A DNA stretch of 64,000 nt from Brevundimonas sp. UBA5936 (GCA_002430835.1 DJDA01000045.1:3054-67053); one strand, 5' to 3'; counted from the first letter of the stretch, positions 1-9,090 are shown. A program made the numbers and translations. Notes: generated by a model not told the origin, from the sequence alone.

Positions 1-2108
1 ACCTGGCCGCCCTGGCCACGGCCGACGGCGACGACGCCAAGCCGACGGCCGGTTTCCAGCGCGTGATCCAGCGCGCGGTCATCCATGTCCAGTCGTCCGG
101 CCGCGAGGAAGTGACCGGCGCCAACGTCCTGGTCGCCATCTTCTCCGAACGCGAAAGCCACGCCGCCTATTTCCTGCAGGAGCAGGACATGACGCGGTAC
201 GACGCGGTCAACTTCATCGCCCACGGCATCGCCAAGAAGGCCGGGGCTAATGAAGCCCGTTCGGTGCGCGGCGGCGCCAGCCCGGAAGAGGCCGAGGACG
301 GTTCGGTCGTCAAGCAAGGCGGCGAGGCGCTGGAAGCCTACTGCATCGACCTGAACGAGAAGGCCCGCAACGGCAAGATCGACCCGCTGATCGGTCGTCA
401 GGCCGAGGTCGATCGCTCGATCCAGATCCTGTGCCGCCGGACCAAGAACAACCCGCTTCTGGTCGGCGACCCCGGCGTCGGCAAGACCGCCATCGCCGAA
501 GGCCTGGCGCGCAAGATCGTCAACGGCGAGGTGCCGGAGGTTCTCAAGGGCGCAACCATCTACAGCCTCGACATGGGCTCTCTGCTGGCGGGCACCCGCT
601 ATCGCGGCGACTTCGAGGAGCGGCTGAAGCAGGTCGTCAAGGAGCTGGAGAACCACGAGAACGCGGTCCTGTTCATCGACGAGATCCATACGGTGATCGG
701 CGCCGGCGCGACGTCGGGCGGGGCCATGGACGCCTCCAACCTGCTGAAGCCAGCTCTGGCGTCAGGCAGCCTGCGCTGCATGGGGTCGACCACCTACAAG
801 GAATACCGCCAGCACTTCGAGAAGGACCGAGCCCTGGTGCGCCGCTTCCAGAAGATCGACGTCAATGAGCCGACGATCGAGGACACGGTGAAGATCCTCA
901 AGGGTCTGAAGACGACCTATGAGACGCACCACAAGCTGCGCTACACGGACTCGGCCATCCGCACGGCGGTTGATCTGTCGGCGCGCTACATCACCGACCG
1001 CAAGCTGCCGGACAAGGCCATCGACGTGATCGACGAGGCGGGGGCGTCGCAGATGCTGCTGCCGGAATCGAAGCGCAAGAAGGTCATCGGTCAGAAGGAG
1101 GTCGAGGCCGTCATCGCCAAGATGGCCCGCATCCCGCCCAAGTCGGTGTCCAAGTCGGACACGGAATCCCTGCGCGAACTTGAGACCGATCTGAAGCGGA
1201 CGGTCTATGGTCAGGAACAGGCCATCGATCAGGTGTCGTCGGCGATGAAGCTGGCGCGGGCGGGTCTGCGCGATCCGAACAAGCCCATCGGCGCCTTCCT
1301 GTTCAGCGGCCCGACCGGCGTCGGCAAGACCGAGGTCGCCAAGCAGCTCGCCGCCACGCTCGGCATCGAGATGCAGCGCTTCGACATGTCGGAATACATG
1401 GAGCGTCACACGGTTAGCCGCCTGATCGGCGCCCCTCCGGGCTATGTCGGCCATGACCAGGGCGGTTTGCTGACCGACGCCGTCGACCAGCATCCGCACT
1501 CGGTGGTGCTGCTGGACGAGATCGAGAAGGCGCACCCCGACGTCTACAACATCCTGCTGCAGGTGATGGACAACGGGACGCTGACCGACGCTATCGGCAA
1601 GAAGGTCGATTTCAGGAACGTCATCCTGATCATGACCACCAACGCCGGGGCCGCCGACAACGCTCGCGCCTCCATCGGCTTCGGCCGGGGCAAGGTCGAG
1701 GGCGAGGACGACAAGGCCATCCAGCGCCTGTTCGCGCCGGAGTTCCGCAACCGCCTGGACGCCATCGTGGCCTTCAAACCGCTGGGCGCCGAGACGATCC
1801 GCTCGGTGGTGACCAAGTTCGTGATGCAGCTGGAAGCCCAGTTGGCGGACCGCAACATCACCATCGAACTGACGGACGAGGCGACCGACTGGCTGGCCAA
1901 GAACGGCTTCGACGAACTGTATGGCGCGCGTCCCCTGGCTCGCGTCATTCAGGAACACATCAAGAAGCCGCTGGCCGACGACATCCTGTTCGGCCGCCTG
2001 ACGCGCGGCGGCCACGTCAAGGTCGAGCTGAAGGACGGCAAGATCGCCTTCGACATCACCCCGGCCAAGGGCGCGGCGGTGAAGGAAGAGGAAGAAGCAA
2101 CGGCCTGA
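1..2108 (+). CDS. clpA: ATP-dependent Clp protease ATP-binding subunit ClpA (5' end outside window)
   Basis: ClpA is the AAA+ unfoldase that feeds substrates to the ClpP peptidase in the cytoplasm. The reading frame is open from base 3, so 701 residues are visible and the true start lies upstream; the GTG at 63 is an internal Val. The visible part begins inside the N-terminal repeat domain (FQRVIQRAV). Walker A of the first AAA+ module (GDPGVGKTAIAEG) lies near base 470 and that of the second (GPTGVGKTEVAKQ) near 1310. An IGF tripeptide near base 1674 matches the ClpP-docking loop, which distinguishes ClpA/ClpX from ClpB. A Glu-rich tail ends the protein. In many proteobacteria the adaptor clpS lies just upstream, which cannot be checked here. 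A strong terminator follows. Confidence 0.97.
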   Translation, partial: LAALATADGDDAKPTAGFQRVIQRAVIHVQSSGREEVTGANVLVAIFSERESHAAYFLQEQDMTRYDAVNFIAHGIAKKAGANEARSVRGGASPEEAEDGSVVKQGGEALEAYCIDLNEKARNGKIDPLIGRQAEVDRSIQILCRRTKNNPLLVGDPGVGKTAIAEGLARKIVNGEVPEVLKGATIYSLDMGSLLAGTRYRGDFEERLKQVVKELENHENAVLFIDEIHTVIGAGATSGGAMDASNLLKPALASGSLRCMGSTTYKEYRQHFEKDRALVRRFQKIDVNEPTIEDTVKILKGLKTTYETHHKLRYTDSAIRTAVDLSARYITDRKLPDKAIDVIDEAGASQMLLPESKRKKVIGQKEVEAVIAKMARIPPKSVSKSDTESLRELETDLKRTVYGQEQAIDQVSSAMKLARAGLRDPNKPIGAFLFSGPTGVGKTEVAKQLAATLGIEMQRFDMSEYMERHTVSRLIGAPPGYVGHDQGGLLTDAVDQHPHSVVLLDEIEKAHPDVYNILLQVMDNGTLTDAIGKKVDFRNVILIMTTNAGAADNARASIGFGRGKVEGEDDKAIQRLFAPEFRNRLDAIVAFKPLGAETIRSVVTKFVMQLEAQLADRNITIELTDEATDWLAKNGFDELYGARPLARVIQEHIKKPLADDILFGRLTRGGHVKVELKDGKIAFDITPAKGAAVKEEEEATA

Positions 2109-2129
2109 TTTCCGTCAGGCTCAAAGCGA

Positions 2130-2161
2130 AAGGCCCGGACGGCGAGTCCGGGCCTTTTTTG
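2130..2161 (+). terminator. Rho-independent terminator after clpA
   Basis: A GC-rich stem (AGGCCCGGAC pairing with GTCCGGGCCT around GGCGA) is followed by a run of T. It lies 22 bases after the clpA stop and before the convergent CsbD-like gene. Confidence 0.85.
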
Positions 2162-2179
2162 TATTCGCCGCCGGGCGGC

Positions 2180-2485
2180 CTAGCGCTTGCGGCCCAGGGC
2201 GCTCAGCAGAGCGGCTGCGCCGGCGAGGATGCCGACCGTCAGAAGAGGCTTTTCGCGGGCGAATCCCAGCGCCTTGCGGGCCGGTTCGCGTACGTCGGAC
2301 GGCGCGCGGTCGACCATGTCGTCCAGCCCGTCGATGACGCGGCCATAGGCGTTCTTGGCGCGGCCCGAGACTTCCTTGACGGCGCCCTCGACCTGAAGCT
2401 TGCTGTCGCCGAGCAGACGGCCTGCGCCGCGCTGGGCCTTGCCTTCGAATTCCTCGACGGCGCCTTCGATGCGTTGATTTGCCAT
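2180..2485 (-). CDS. CsbD/DUF883-like stress protein with C-terminal membrane segment
   Basis: This 101-residue protein starts MANQRIEGAVEEFEGKAQ, typical of the CsbD-like general stress family: a charged helical repeat with the pattern KxQxxxGxxxGD followed by VEGAVKEVSGRAKNAYG. Residues about 78-96 (LLTVGILAGAAALLSALG) form a hydrophobic segment followed by a basic end (RKR), as in the membrane-anchored ElaB/DUF883 type, so the protein probably sits at the inner membrane. The biochemical role of the family is not established. It is convergent with clpA and followed on its own 5' side by a short leader at 2486-2573. Confidence 0.8.
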   Translation of the reverse strand: MANQRIEGAVEEFEGKAQRGAGRLLGDSKLQVEGAVKEVSGRAKNAYGRVIDGLDDMVDRAPSDVREPARKALGFAREKPLLTVGILAGAAALLSALGRKR

Positions 2486-2573
2486 GACTATCTTACCTGT
2501 TGGGGAGGGAAAGCCCCCAAGAAGCGCGCAAAAACGGCCAAGGTTCCGGCGTTCTGTCAGGTGCGACGCGATG

Positions 2574-3719
2574 TCAGCCCTGGCGATAAGGCGACAGCTC
2601 CGCCGTCATCGCGTGCATCTCCGTCTCGACCGCCGGGCGCTCCTGTTCCAGGTAGCGGGCGACCGGATCGCGCAGCGCCGGATCGGCGATGAAGTGGGCT
2701 GAATAGACGGGGGAGGGCAGGTAGCCGCGCGCGATCTTGTGATCCCCTTGCGCGCCCGCTTCGACCCGCGACAGGCCGCGCGCGATGGCGAAGTCGATGG
2801 CCTGATAATAGCACAGCTCGAAATGCAGGAAGGGCCGGTCGACCAGCGTTCCCCATTGGCGGCCATACAGGGCGTCTCGGCCGATGAAGTTGAGTGCTCC
2901 CGCCACCGGCGCCTCGCCCTTGAACGCCATGACCAGGGCGATGCGGTCGGCCATGCCGGCCCCGACGCGGGCGAAGAAGTCGCGCGTCAGATAGGGCCGC
3001 CCCCATTTGCGGTCGCCGGTGTCCATGTAGAAGGCGAAGAAGGCGTCCCAGTGCGTCTGCGTGATCTCGGCCCCGGTCAGGACGCGGATGTCGAGACCGC
3101 TTTGCGCCTCGCGTCGCTCGCGCCGGATGGTCTTGCGCCGGTTGGACGACAGGGCGGCCAGGAAGTCGTCGAAGCTCCGATAGCCGTCGTTGCGCCAGAT
3201 GAACTGGATGTCCCGGCGCGGCAGCAGACCCGCCTCGGTCATGACGCGCCATTCGGCCTCAAGCGGGAAGTTGATGTGCAGGGACGAGACGCCCAGCCGC
3301 TGGGTCAGCGTCAGCGCGCCTTGCAGCAGGGCCTCGCGCACCGTGGCGGCGTCTGTGCCCGGCGCGTTCAGGAAGCGCGGGCCGCTCGCGGGGGTGAAGG
3401 GCACGGCGCCCAGCAGCTTGGGATAGTAACGCCCGCCCGCGCGCTCATAGGCGTCGGCCCAGCTGTGGTCGAAGACGTATTCGCCCTGGCTGTGGCCCTT
3501 GAGATAGAGGGGCATGACGCCGATCACGGCGCCGTCTTCATCATGCAAGGACAGGTGGCGCGCCGCCCAGCCCTCAGACGGGACGGCGCTGCCGGACGCC
3601 TCGCAGGCGTCAAGGAAGTCGTAGGAGACGAAAGGATCGCCGCTTGGAGCCGCACAGGCGTCCCATGCGTCCCGGCCTATGGCGGCGATCCGGTCGTTTA
3701 CCTGAAGGGTGAAGCTCAC
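2574..3719 (-). CDS. FemAB/GNAT-like peptidoglycan-type acyltransferase (DUF482 family)
   Basis: The start chosen is GTG at 3719, giving 381 residues. The GTG overlaps the ridA stop by four bases (GTGA), which indicates translational coupling; longer in-frame versions would run deep into ridA. The protein matches the DUF482 family (peptidogalycan biosynthesis/recognition, GNAT superfamily) in length and in recognisable blocks: FVSYDFLDACEASGSA near the N-terminus, the RRKTIRRERR basic segment in the middle, and FCYY/FELCYYQAID with ARGLSRVEAGAQGDHK near the C-terminus. No signal peptide is seen. The substrate is unknown; transfer of an aminoacyl or acyl group is inferred from the fold family only. 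Confidence 0.8.
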   Translation of the reverse strand: MSFTLQVNDRIAAIGRDAWDACAAPSGDPFVSYDFLDACEASGSAVPSEGWAARHLSLHDEDGAVIGVMPLYLKGHSQGEYVFDHSWADAYERAGGRYYPKLLGAVPFTPASGPRFLNAPGTDAATVREALLQGALTLTQRLGVSSLHINFPLEAEWRVMTEAGLLPRRDIQFIWRNDGYRSFDDFLAALSSNRRKTIRRERREAQSGLDIRVLTGAEITQTHWDAFFAFYMDTGDRKWGRPYLTRDFFARVGAGMADRIALVMAFKGEAPVAGALNFIGRDALYGRQWGTLVDRPFLHFELCYYQAIDFAIARGLSRVEAGAQGDHKIARGYLPSPVYSAHFIADPALRDPVARYLEQERPAVETEMHAMTAELSPYRQG

Positions 3720-4174
3720 TTCACCTCGATGATGGCGTCCACTTCGACGGCGAAGCCGAGCGGCAGCTTGTAGACGCCGACGGCCGAGCGCGAGTGCTTG
3801 CCTGCGTCGCCGAAGACCTGGACCATCAGGTCCGAGCAGCCGTTGATCACGCCGGGGATGGCCTCGAAGTCCGGCCCCGCCTGGACGAAGCCGCCCAGCT
3901 TGACGATGCGGACCACGCGATCTAGGTCGCCGTCGACGGCGGCGTTGATCTGGGCCAGCAGGTTGATGCCGCACAGGCGGGCGGCCTCGGCGGCCTGCTC
4001 CGGGGTCACGTCCACGCCGACGGTGCCCTTGATGCCGCCGCTGGCGTCGTTAGACAGCTGGCCCGAGATGAAGATCTGCTCGCCCGAGCGGACGTAGGAG
4101 ACATAGCTGGCGACCGGCTTGGCGGGCTCGGGCAGGGTGATGCCGAGTTCAGCGATGCGGGCGTGAATGCTCAT
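3716..4174 (-). CDS. ridA: RidA/YjgF-type enamine/imine deaminase family protein
   Basis: The 152-residue product belongs to the RidA (YjgF/YER057c/UK114) superfamily, whose best-known members hydrolyse reactive 2-aminoacrylate-type imines. Family blocks are visible: GEQIFISGQLSND near residues 30-43, the AARLCGINLLAQINAA helix, and a C-terminal segment with the conserved Arg in HSRSAVGVYKLPLG followed by VEVDAIIEV. It is longer than the classic ~130-residue RidA and resembles the longer alphaproteobacterial subfamily (COG0251), so substrate range is uncertain. It is the first gene of a two-gene operon with the acyltransferase-like gene. Confidence 0.85.
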   Translation of the reverse strand: MSIHARIAELGITLPEPAKPVASYVSYVRSGEQIFISGQLSNDASGGIKGTVGVDVTPEQAAEAARLCGINLLAQINAAVDGDLDRVVRIVKLGGFVQAGPDFEAIPGVINGCSDLMVQVFGDAGKHSRSAVGVYKLPLGFAVEVDAIIEVK

Positions 4175-4228
4175 GGGGCGACTCCGTATGAAAGGGTGGA
4201 GGGGGTTTAGCGCGGCGCGGCGGCCGCG

Positions 4229-5503
4229 TCATCCGGGGCGTTCATTTGGTCGCTTCAACGCGCGTCCAGCCACCACGGCTGCGGCCCCGAACTTGTCGCG
4301 CAGGGCGTCGATGGCGGTCTCGGTCTTCAGGGCTCGCGTCTCGGCCGTGGCGAACAGGCCGGCGGGGGCGTCATGGGCGTCGGCGATGTCGGCCATGCCG
4401 ATGCCGATCAGTCGATAGGGCGCGCCCAGTTCCGGTTTCAGCAGGTCGCGCCCGGCGGCGAACAGAGCGCGCGCCGTCTGCACCGGCTCGGCCAGGGTGA
4501 TGCGGCGGGTGACGATCTTGAAGTCCGTCTTGCGCAGCTTCAGCACCACGACGCGGCTGGCTACGCCGTCGCGCCGGGCCTTGGAGGCCAGCTTCTCGCA
4601 CAGGGGCCACAGCTCGGCCTCCAGCGCCTCGGCCGTGGTCAGGTCGTCGTTGAAGGTGGTCTCGGCGCTCATGCCGCGTCGGTCGTGATCCGGGTTCACC
4701 GGGCGGCTGTCGCGCGCGTGGCTGAGGTCGTGCAGGCGCAGGCCCGTCTCGCCATAGCGCCGGACCAGATCCTTGACCTCGGCGGCGGCCAGGTCGCCGA
4801 TGGTCGCGAAGCCGTCCGAACGCAGGGTGCGTCCGAACACCGGCCCGACGCCGGGCAGGGTGGTCACGGGGCGCGGCGCCAACAGGCCTTGCGCCTCAGC
4901 CGCGCCGATGACGGAGAAGCCGCGCGGCTTGTCCAGTTCGGACGCGATCTTGGCCAGAAAGCGGTTGGGCGCCAGGCCGATGGAGACGCTGAGGCCCGTC
5001 TCGTCCTCAATCCATTTCTGCAGGCGCGCCAACTGGAAGGCGGGCGGGCCGCCGTTCAGCCGCTCGGTGCCCTTCAGGTCGATCCAGGCCTCGTCCAGCG
5101 ACAGGGTCTGGACCAGCGGCGTCAGGCGATGAACGGCGCCGAAGATGCGCTCGCTCTCGGCCACATATTTGCGGAAGTCCGGCTTGATGACCACGGCGTC
5201 GGGGCAGGCCTTCAGCGCCTTGAACATCGGCATGGCGGAGCCGACGCCGTACAGCCGCGCCACATAGCAGGCGGTGGAGACCACCCCGCGCTTGCCGCCG
5301 CCGACAATCACCGGCTTGTCGCGCAGTTCGGGCCGGTCGCGTTTCTCCACCGAGGCGTAGAAGGCGTCGCAGTCCAGGTGGGCGATGTGCAGATCGCTCA
5401 GCTCGTCATGGGCGATGACCCGGCGGGAGGCGCACGACGGACACCGCGCGACCTTGCGGTCGCCGGTCCACAGGCAGTCGCGACAGAGGGCCGTGATGGC
5501 CAA
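4229..5503 (-). CDS. dinB: DNA polymerase IV (Y-family) with N-terminal Cys-rich extension
   Basis: DinB is a translesion polymerase. The 424-residue protein carries the metal-binding Asp in HLDCDAFYASVE (D44, D46) and the catalytic SLDEAW pair (D137, E138), followed by helix-hairpin-helix, thumb and little-finger regions (LPGVGPVFGRTL near 215). The first 30 residues hold two Cys pairs, CRDC (7-10) and CPSC (21-24), a zinc-ribbon-like extension absent from E. coli DinB. The start is TTG at 5503: no ATG or GTG occurs in frame before an upstream stop at 5528-5530, and a GGAG lies about eight bases ahead of the TTG. SOS control cannot be judged; I saw no clear LexA box. Confidence 0.93.
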   Translation of the reverse strand: MAITALCRDCLWTGDRKVARCPSCASRRVIAHDELSDLHIAHLDCDAFYASVEKRDRPELRDKPVIVGGGKRGVVSTACYVARLYGVGSAMPMFKALKACPDAVVIKPDFRKYVAESERIFGAVHRLTPLVQTLSLDEAWIDLKGTERLNGGPPAFQLARLQKWIEDETGLSVSIGLAPNRFLAKIASELDKPRGFSVIGAAEAQGLLAPRPVTTLPGVGPVFGRTLRSDGFATIGDLAAAEVKDLVRRYGETGLRLHDLSHARDSRPVNPDHDRRGMSAETTFNDDLTTAEALEAELWPLCEKLASKARRDGVASRVVVLKLRKTDFKIVTRRITLAEPVQTARALFAAGRDLLKPELGAPYRLIGIGMADIADAHDAPAGLFATAETRALKTETAIDALRDKFGAAAVVAGRALKRPNERPG

Positions 5504-5569
5504 GCATGAACTCCGTTTGTCTCGGCTTCACGTCAACTTAAGACTGCTGCGCTCACAGTGCACCCAAGA

Positions 5570-5618
5570 AGGCGCAACAGCCCACCGCGAAAGCGGATGA
5601 ACAAGAGGCGCAACAGCC
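5570..5618. repeat. 13-nt direct repeat in divK leader
   Basis: AGGCGCAACAGCC occurs at 5570-5582 and again at 5606-5618, 36 bases apart start to start, in the 124-base gap between dinB and divK. The second copy ends nine bases before the divK ATG. It could be a regulator-binding pair or a mRNA structure element; no function is known. Confidence 0.6.
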
Positions 5619-5627
5619 GGGTGGCGG

Positions 5628-6005
5628 ATGTCCAAGAAAGTCCTCATCGTCGAGGATAATGAGCTGAACATGAAGCTTTTTCATGATCTGCTCGATTCCC
5701 AGGGGTATGAAGTGCTGCAGACCCGCGAAGGGCTGCAGGCGCTGGCGATTGCGCGCGAGCACCGCCCCGATCTGATCCTGATGGATATCCAGTTGCCGGA
5801 AATCTCGGGCCTTGAAGTCACCAAATGGCTCAAGGACGACGAAGAGCTGAACCATATCCCCGTCATCGCCGTTACAGCCTTCGCCATGAAGGGTGATGAG
5901 GAACGGATTCGGCAGGGAGGCTGCGAGGCTTACATCTCCAAGCCGATTTCGGTCATTTCCTTCCTGGAGACGGTGCGCAGGCACCTGGGTCAGGGGGCGG
6001 CATGA
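5628..6005 (+). CDS. divK: Single-domain response regulator DivK
   Basis: The 125-residue protein is a stand-alone receiver domain nearly collinear with Caulobacter DivK: it starts MSKKVLIVEDNELNMKLF, has acceptor D53 (LILMDIQLPE), the conserved Thr in AVTAFAMKGDEERI and Lys in AYISKPIS. In Caulobacter DivK is phosphorylated by DivJ and dephosphorylated by PleC, and it controls the DivL-CckA-CtrA pathway that sets cell polarity and division asymmetry. It overlaps pleD by four bases (ATGA), the same arrangement known in Caulobacter. A 13-nt direct repeat lies in its leader. Confidence 0.97.
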   Translation: MSKKVLIVEDNELNMKLFHDLLDSQGYEVLQTREGLQALAIAREHRPDLILMDIQLPEISGLEVTKWLKDDEELNHIPVIAVTAFAMKGDEERIRQGGCEAYISKPISVISFLETVRRHLGQGAA

Positions 6006-7363
6006 GTGCGCGAATCCTGGTGGTCGACGACGTCGAGGCGAACGTCCGGCTGCTCGAAGCCAAGCTGACCCTCGAATACTACGACGTGCTCACCTGCCAT
6101 GACGGCGCGACCGCCATCGCCCTGGCCGGCGCCGAGCAGCCGGACCTGATCCTGCTGGACGTGATGATGCCGGGCATGGACGGCTTCGAGACCTGTCGCC
6201 GGATCAAGGCGGCGGCGGAGACGCGCCATATCCCTGTGGTGCTGGTGACGGCGCTGGATGGGCGGCACGACCGGATCAAGGGGCTGGAGGCCGGGGCCGA
6301 CGACTTCTTATCCAAGCCGCTGGACGACGTGATCTTGATGGCGCGGGTCCGCAGCCTGACCCGGCTGAAGATGGTCATGGACGAGCTGCGCGAGCGTGAG
6401 GAAAGCGGGCGTCGGGTCGGCGTCGACACCGGCGGCGTGGCGCGGCTCAAGGGGTCTGGCGGGCGTGTGCTGATCGTCGACGACAACACGCTTCAGGCTC
6501 AGGTGATGGCGCAGGAACTGTCGCGAGAACACCGCCCCCTGATCGAGCCTTCCGCCGAGGCGGGGCTGGAGACGGCGCGCGGTCCGGTCGATCTGGTGAT
6601 CGTCAACATCACGTCCGAGCGGTTCGACGGCTTGCGTCTGATCGCCCAGCTTCGTTCCAAGGAGCCGACGCGGCGCCTGCCTGTTCTGGCCGTGGTGGAG
6701 ACCCAGGACCGGCCGCGCCTGCTCAAGGCGCTGGAACTGGGCGCGCACGACCTGCTGATCCGTCCCATCGATCCCGAAGAACTGGCGGCGCGGGTGCGAA
6801 CCCAGGTGCGGCGCAAGCGTTACGGCGACTTCCTGCGCGAGAAGCTGGACCACAATCTGGAGATGGCGGTCACCGACCCCCTGACCGGCCTGCACAACCG
6901 TCGCTACATGAACGGCCAGTTGGACGCCCTGGTGGCGCGCGCCAATCGCGGCGGCGATCCGGTGGCGGTGCTGGTGCTGGACATCGACCACTTCAAGGCG
7001 GTCAACGACAGCCTGGGCCACGACGCGGGCGATGAGGTGCTGCGCGAGTTTTCGGTGCGGCTGGCGACCAATGTGCGGGCCGTGGACCTGCCGTGCCGGT
7101 TCGGCGGCGAAGAGTTCGTGGTGGTCATGCCCGGCACGACGCTGGAGGACGCCCATCGCATCGCCGAGCGGATTCGTCGCGATGTCGGCGCCTCGGCCTT
7201 CCGCATCCTGGGCGGTGAGCCGTTGAGCATCACCGTCTCGGTCGGAGTGGCGGCGACCTGGGGGGCGGACGACACGCCGGCTTCCCTGCTGAAGCGCGCC
7301 GACGAAGGCGTCTATGAGGCCAAGAAGGCCGGCCGTAATCGGGTGGTGGCGCGCGCCGCCTGA
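6002..7363 (+). CDS. pleD: Diguanylate cyclase response regulator PleD
   Basis: PleD makes cyclic di-GMP at the stalked pole in Caulobacter. The 453-residue protein has receiver 1 (residues 1-120, acceptor D53), a second receiver-like dimerisation domain (about 155-270) in which the acceptor position is Asn202 rather than Asp, and a GGDEF cyclase domain (about 290-453) with active motif GGEEF at 368-372. The inhibitory site RAVD (R359, D362) lies five residues ahead of the motif, so product inhibition is expected. It is translationally coupled to divK, and both are targets of the same DivJ/PleC kinases in relatives. Confidence 0.97.
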   Translation: MSARILVVDDVEANVRLLEAKLTLEYYDVLTCHDGATAIALAGAEQPDLILLDVMMPGMDGFETCRRIKAAAETRHIPVVLVTALDGRHDRIKGLEAGADDFLSKPLDDVILMARVRSLTRLKMVMDELREREESGRRVGVDTGGVARLKGSGGRVLIVDDNTLQAQVMAQELSREHRPLIEPSAEAGLETARGPVDLVIVNITSERFDGLRLIAQLRSKEPTRRLPVLAVVETQDRPRLLKALELGAHDLLIRPIDPEELAARVRTQVRRKRYGDFLREKLDHNLEMAVTDPLTGLHNRRYMNGQLDALVARANRGGDPVAVLVLDIDHFKAVNDSLGHDAGDEVLREFSVRLATNVRAVDLPCRFGGEEFVVVMPGTTLEDAHRIAERIRRDVGASAFRILGGEPLSITVSVGVAATWGADDTPASLLKRADEGVYEAKKAGRNRVVARAA

Positions 7364-7391
7364 CGCTTCTGTCGTCGCATTACCGACAACG

Positions 7392-7423
7392 AAAAACGCC
7401 CGGTCCTGCGACCGGGCGTTTCG
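7392..7423. terminator. Bidirectional terminator between pleD and rpmG
   Basis: AAACGCCCGGTC pairs with GACCGGGCGTTT around a short loop. It lies between the convergent pleD and rpmG, with A-rich and T-rich flanks that could serve both directions. Confidence 0.8.
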
Positions 7424-7455
7424 ATTCTTGCAGGTTCAAGCGGAGGGCTAAGCCC

Positions 7456-7623
<168 letters not shown>

Positions 7624-7749
7624 CGGAAGTACCTTTGCGACGGCGAAAGCCGCATGAAACGAGAGGCGCGGAACATACTCAGGACGGGCCCAAAGTCAAC
7701 GGTTTCGATGTCGCGTTGAGCGCCGCCGCAGAAGCGCTAGTGTTTCGAC

Positions 7750-8364
7750 ATGAAAACGCCCCACTTCAAGCCCGCCCGCGCCCTGTCCGTCGCCGCCATT
7801 GCGGTTGGATTGACCCTGTCCGCCTGCTCGTCTGAGCCTGCGACGCCCGCCGCAACGGCCGATGCAGCCCCGGCCACGGCCCAGGACGCCTTCTTCGCCA
7901 ATCTGACCGAACTGTGCGGCCAGCGCTTTGAGGGCAAGGTCGTCACGACCGAGGCCGCCGACTCGGACTTCGTCGGCAAGCGCCTGCTGATGCATGTGCG
8001 CGACTGCTCGAAGGATGAGATTCGCATTCCCTTCTGGGTCGGCGAAGACCGCTCGCGCACCTGGGTCGTGACCCGCACCGAATCGGGCCTGCGCCTGAAG
8101 CACGATCACCGACAGCCGGACGGCAAGACCGATCCGCTGCACTGGTATGGTGGCGATACTGCGAGCGAAGGCACGGCCGAGCGTCAGGAATTCCCGGTCG
8201 ATCAGGAATCCATCGACCTGTTCAACGCACAGAACGCCTCGGTCTCCACGACCAACGTCTGGGCGATGGAGGTCCACCCGGGCAAGACGTTCACCTATGA
8301 GCTGCGCCGCCCGAACCGCCACTTCCAGGTCGATTTCGACCTGACCAAGCCGGTCGCGGAATAG
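7750..8364 (+). CDS. Putative lipoprotein of unknown function
   Basis: The 204-residue protein begins with a lipoprotein signal: basic N-terminus, hydrophobic stretch, then lipobox LSAC with Cys26. A low-complexity Ala/Pro/Thr linker (about 27-45) follows, then a folded region with two Cys (LCGQRF and RDCSKD) that could form a disulfide. Blocks such as WVVTRTESGLRLKHDHRQPDG and a Trp-Tyr-Gly-Gly segment look like a conserved Caulobacterales secreted family whose function I do not know. It stands alone, divergent from rpmG and convergent with a NUDIX gene. Confidence 0.75.
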   Translation: MKTPHFKPARALSVAAIAVGLTLSACSSEPATPAATADAAPATAQDAFFANLTELCGQRFEGKVVTTEAADSDFVGKRLLMHVRDCSKDEIRIPFWVGEDRSRTWVVTRTESGLRLKHDHRQPDGKTDPLHWYGGDTASEGTAERQEFPVDQESIDLFNAQNASVSTTNVWAMEVHPGKTFTYELRRPNRHFQVDFDLTKPVAE

Positions 8365-8382
8365 GACGAAAAGGCCGCTGCG

Positions 8383-9090
8383 TCAGTCCTGATGGTCGAT
8401 GACGTGGCGGCCGCGCACCATGTGGACGAAGGGCAGGGGACGTTGCGGCGTCTCCAGCCGCCCGGCGACCTCGCCCAGCACGAAGCGGGTGATGGCGGGC
8501 ACGTCCAGCGCCTGCGCCTCATCCAGCGGAATCCAGGCGATCTCGTCCAGTTCGCCTGAGCCTTCGATGCGGTCGGGATCGCGCAGGGCCTCGACCGGGG
8601 CCATGAAGAATCGGGCGTCGAACCGACGCGTGCGGCCCGGCGGGGTGATGGCGCGCGCCACATAGGACAGGACCGACAGATCGGGCAGGGCGCCTGCCTG
8701 ACGATACTCCCGCCACGGTCCGGCGACCGAGGCGGGGGGCGCCGAACGGCCCAGGATCAGGCCGGTTTCCTCAAACGTCTCGCGCACGGCAGCCAGAGCC
8801 AGGGCGCGGGCGCGGCGGGCGGGCATCTCCGCTTCCAGCCTGCGCGCGGCGTCATGCGACAGGGCGCCGTCGTCGGCGGCGTTGAAATCCGCCCGTTCGA
8901 TACGGCCGCCCGGAAACACCCACTTCGACGCCATGAAGACATGGCCCGGCGCCCGGCGGCCCATCAGCACCTCGGGGCGCCTGGCGTCGCGGGTCAGGAT
9001 CAGGGTCGCCGCGTCCTTGGGACGTTGAGCGCCGCCGACACGGGGCGCGTCGGCCAGGTCTTGGGCTGCGTCGAAGGGGCGGGGGGTCAT
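8383..9090 (-). CDS. NUDIX hydrolase (NUDT7/NUDT19-like)
   Basis: The 235-residue protein contains a Nudix catalytic helix, AAVRETFEETGLIL at about residues 99-112, matching RExxEExG. The region ahead of it (WVFPGGRIERADF near 56-68) supplies the Gly-Gly that opens the box; a long insert (about 35 residues) between the two is typical of the NUDT7/NUDT19-type hydrolases that act on CoA esters or related pyrophosphates. Substrate cannot be set from sequence. It starts at ATG 9090; the gap upstream is filled by a palindromic repeat. Confidence 0.85.
   Translation of the reverse strand: MTPRPFDAAQDLADAPRVGGAQRPKDAATLILTRDARRPEVLMGRRAPGHVFMASKWVFPGGRIERADFNAADDGALSHDAARRLEAEMPARRARALALAAVRETFEETGLILGRSAPPASVAGPWREYRQAGALPDLSVLSYVARAITPPGRTRRFDARFFMAPVEALRDPDRIEGSGELDEIAWIPLDEAQALDVPAITRFVLGEVAGRLETPQRPLPFVHMVRGRHVIDHQD

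Noticed and set aside
762..2015. Long minus-strand open frame (417 codons) opposite clpA
   Set aside because: It is a GC-rich shadow frame fully inside clpA with low-complexity, Arg/His/Gln/Leu-rich translation and no recognisable domain.
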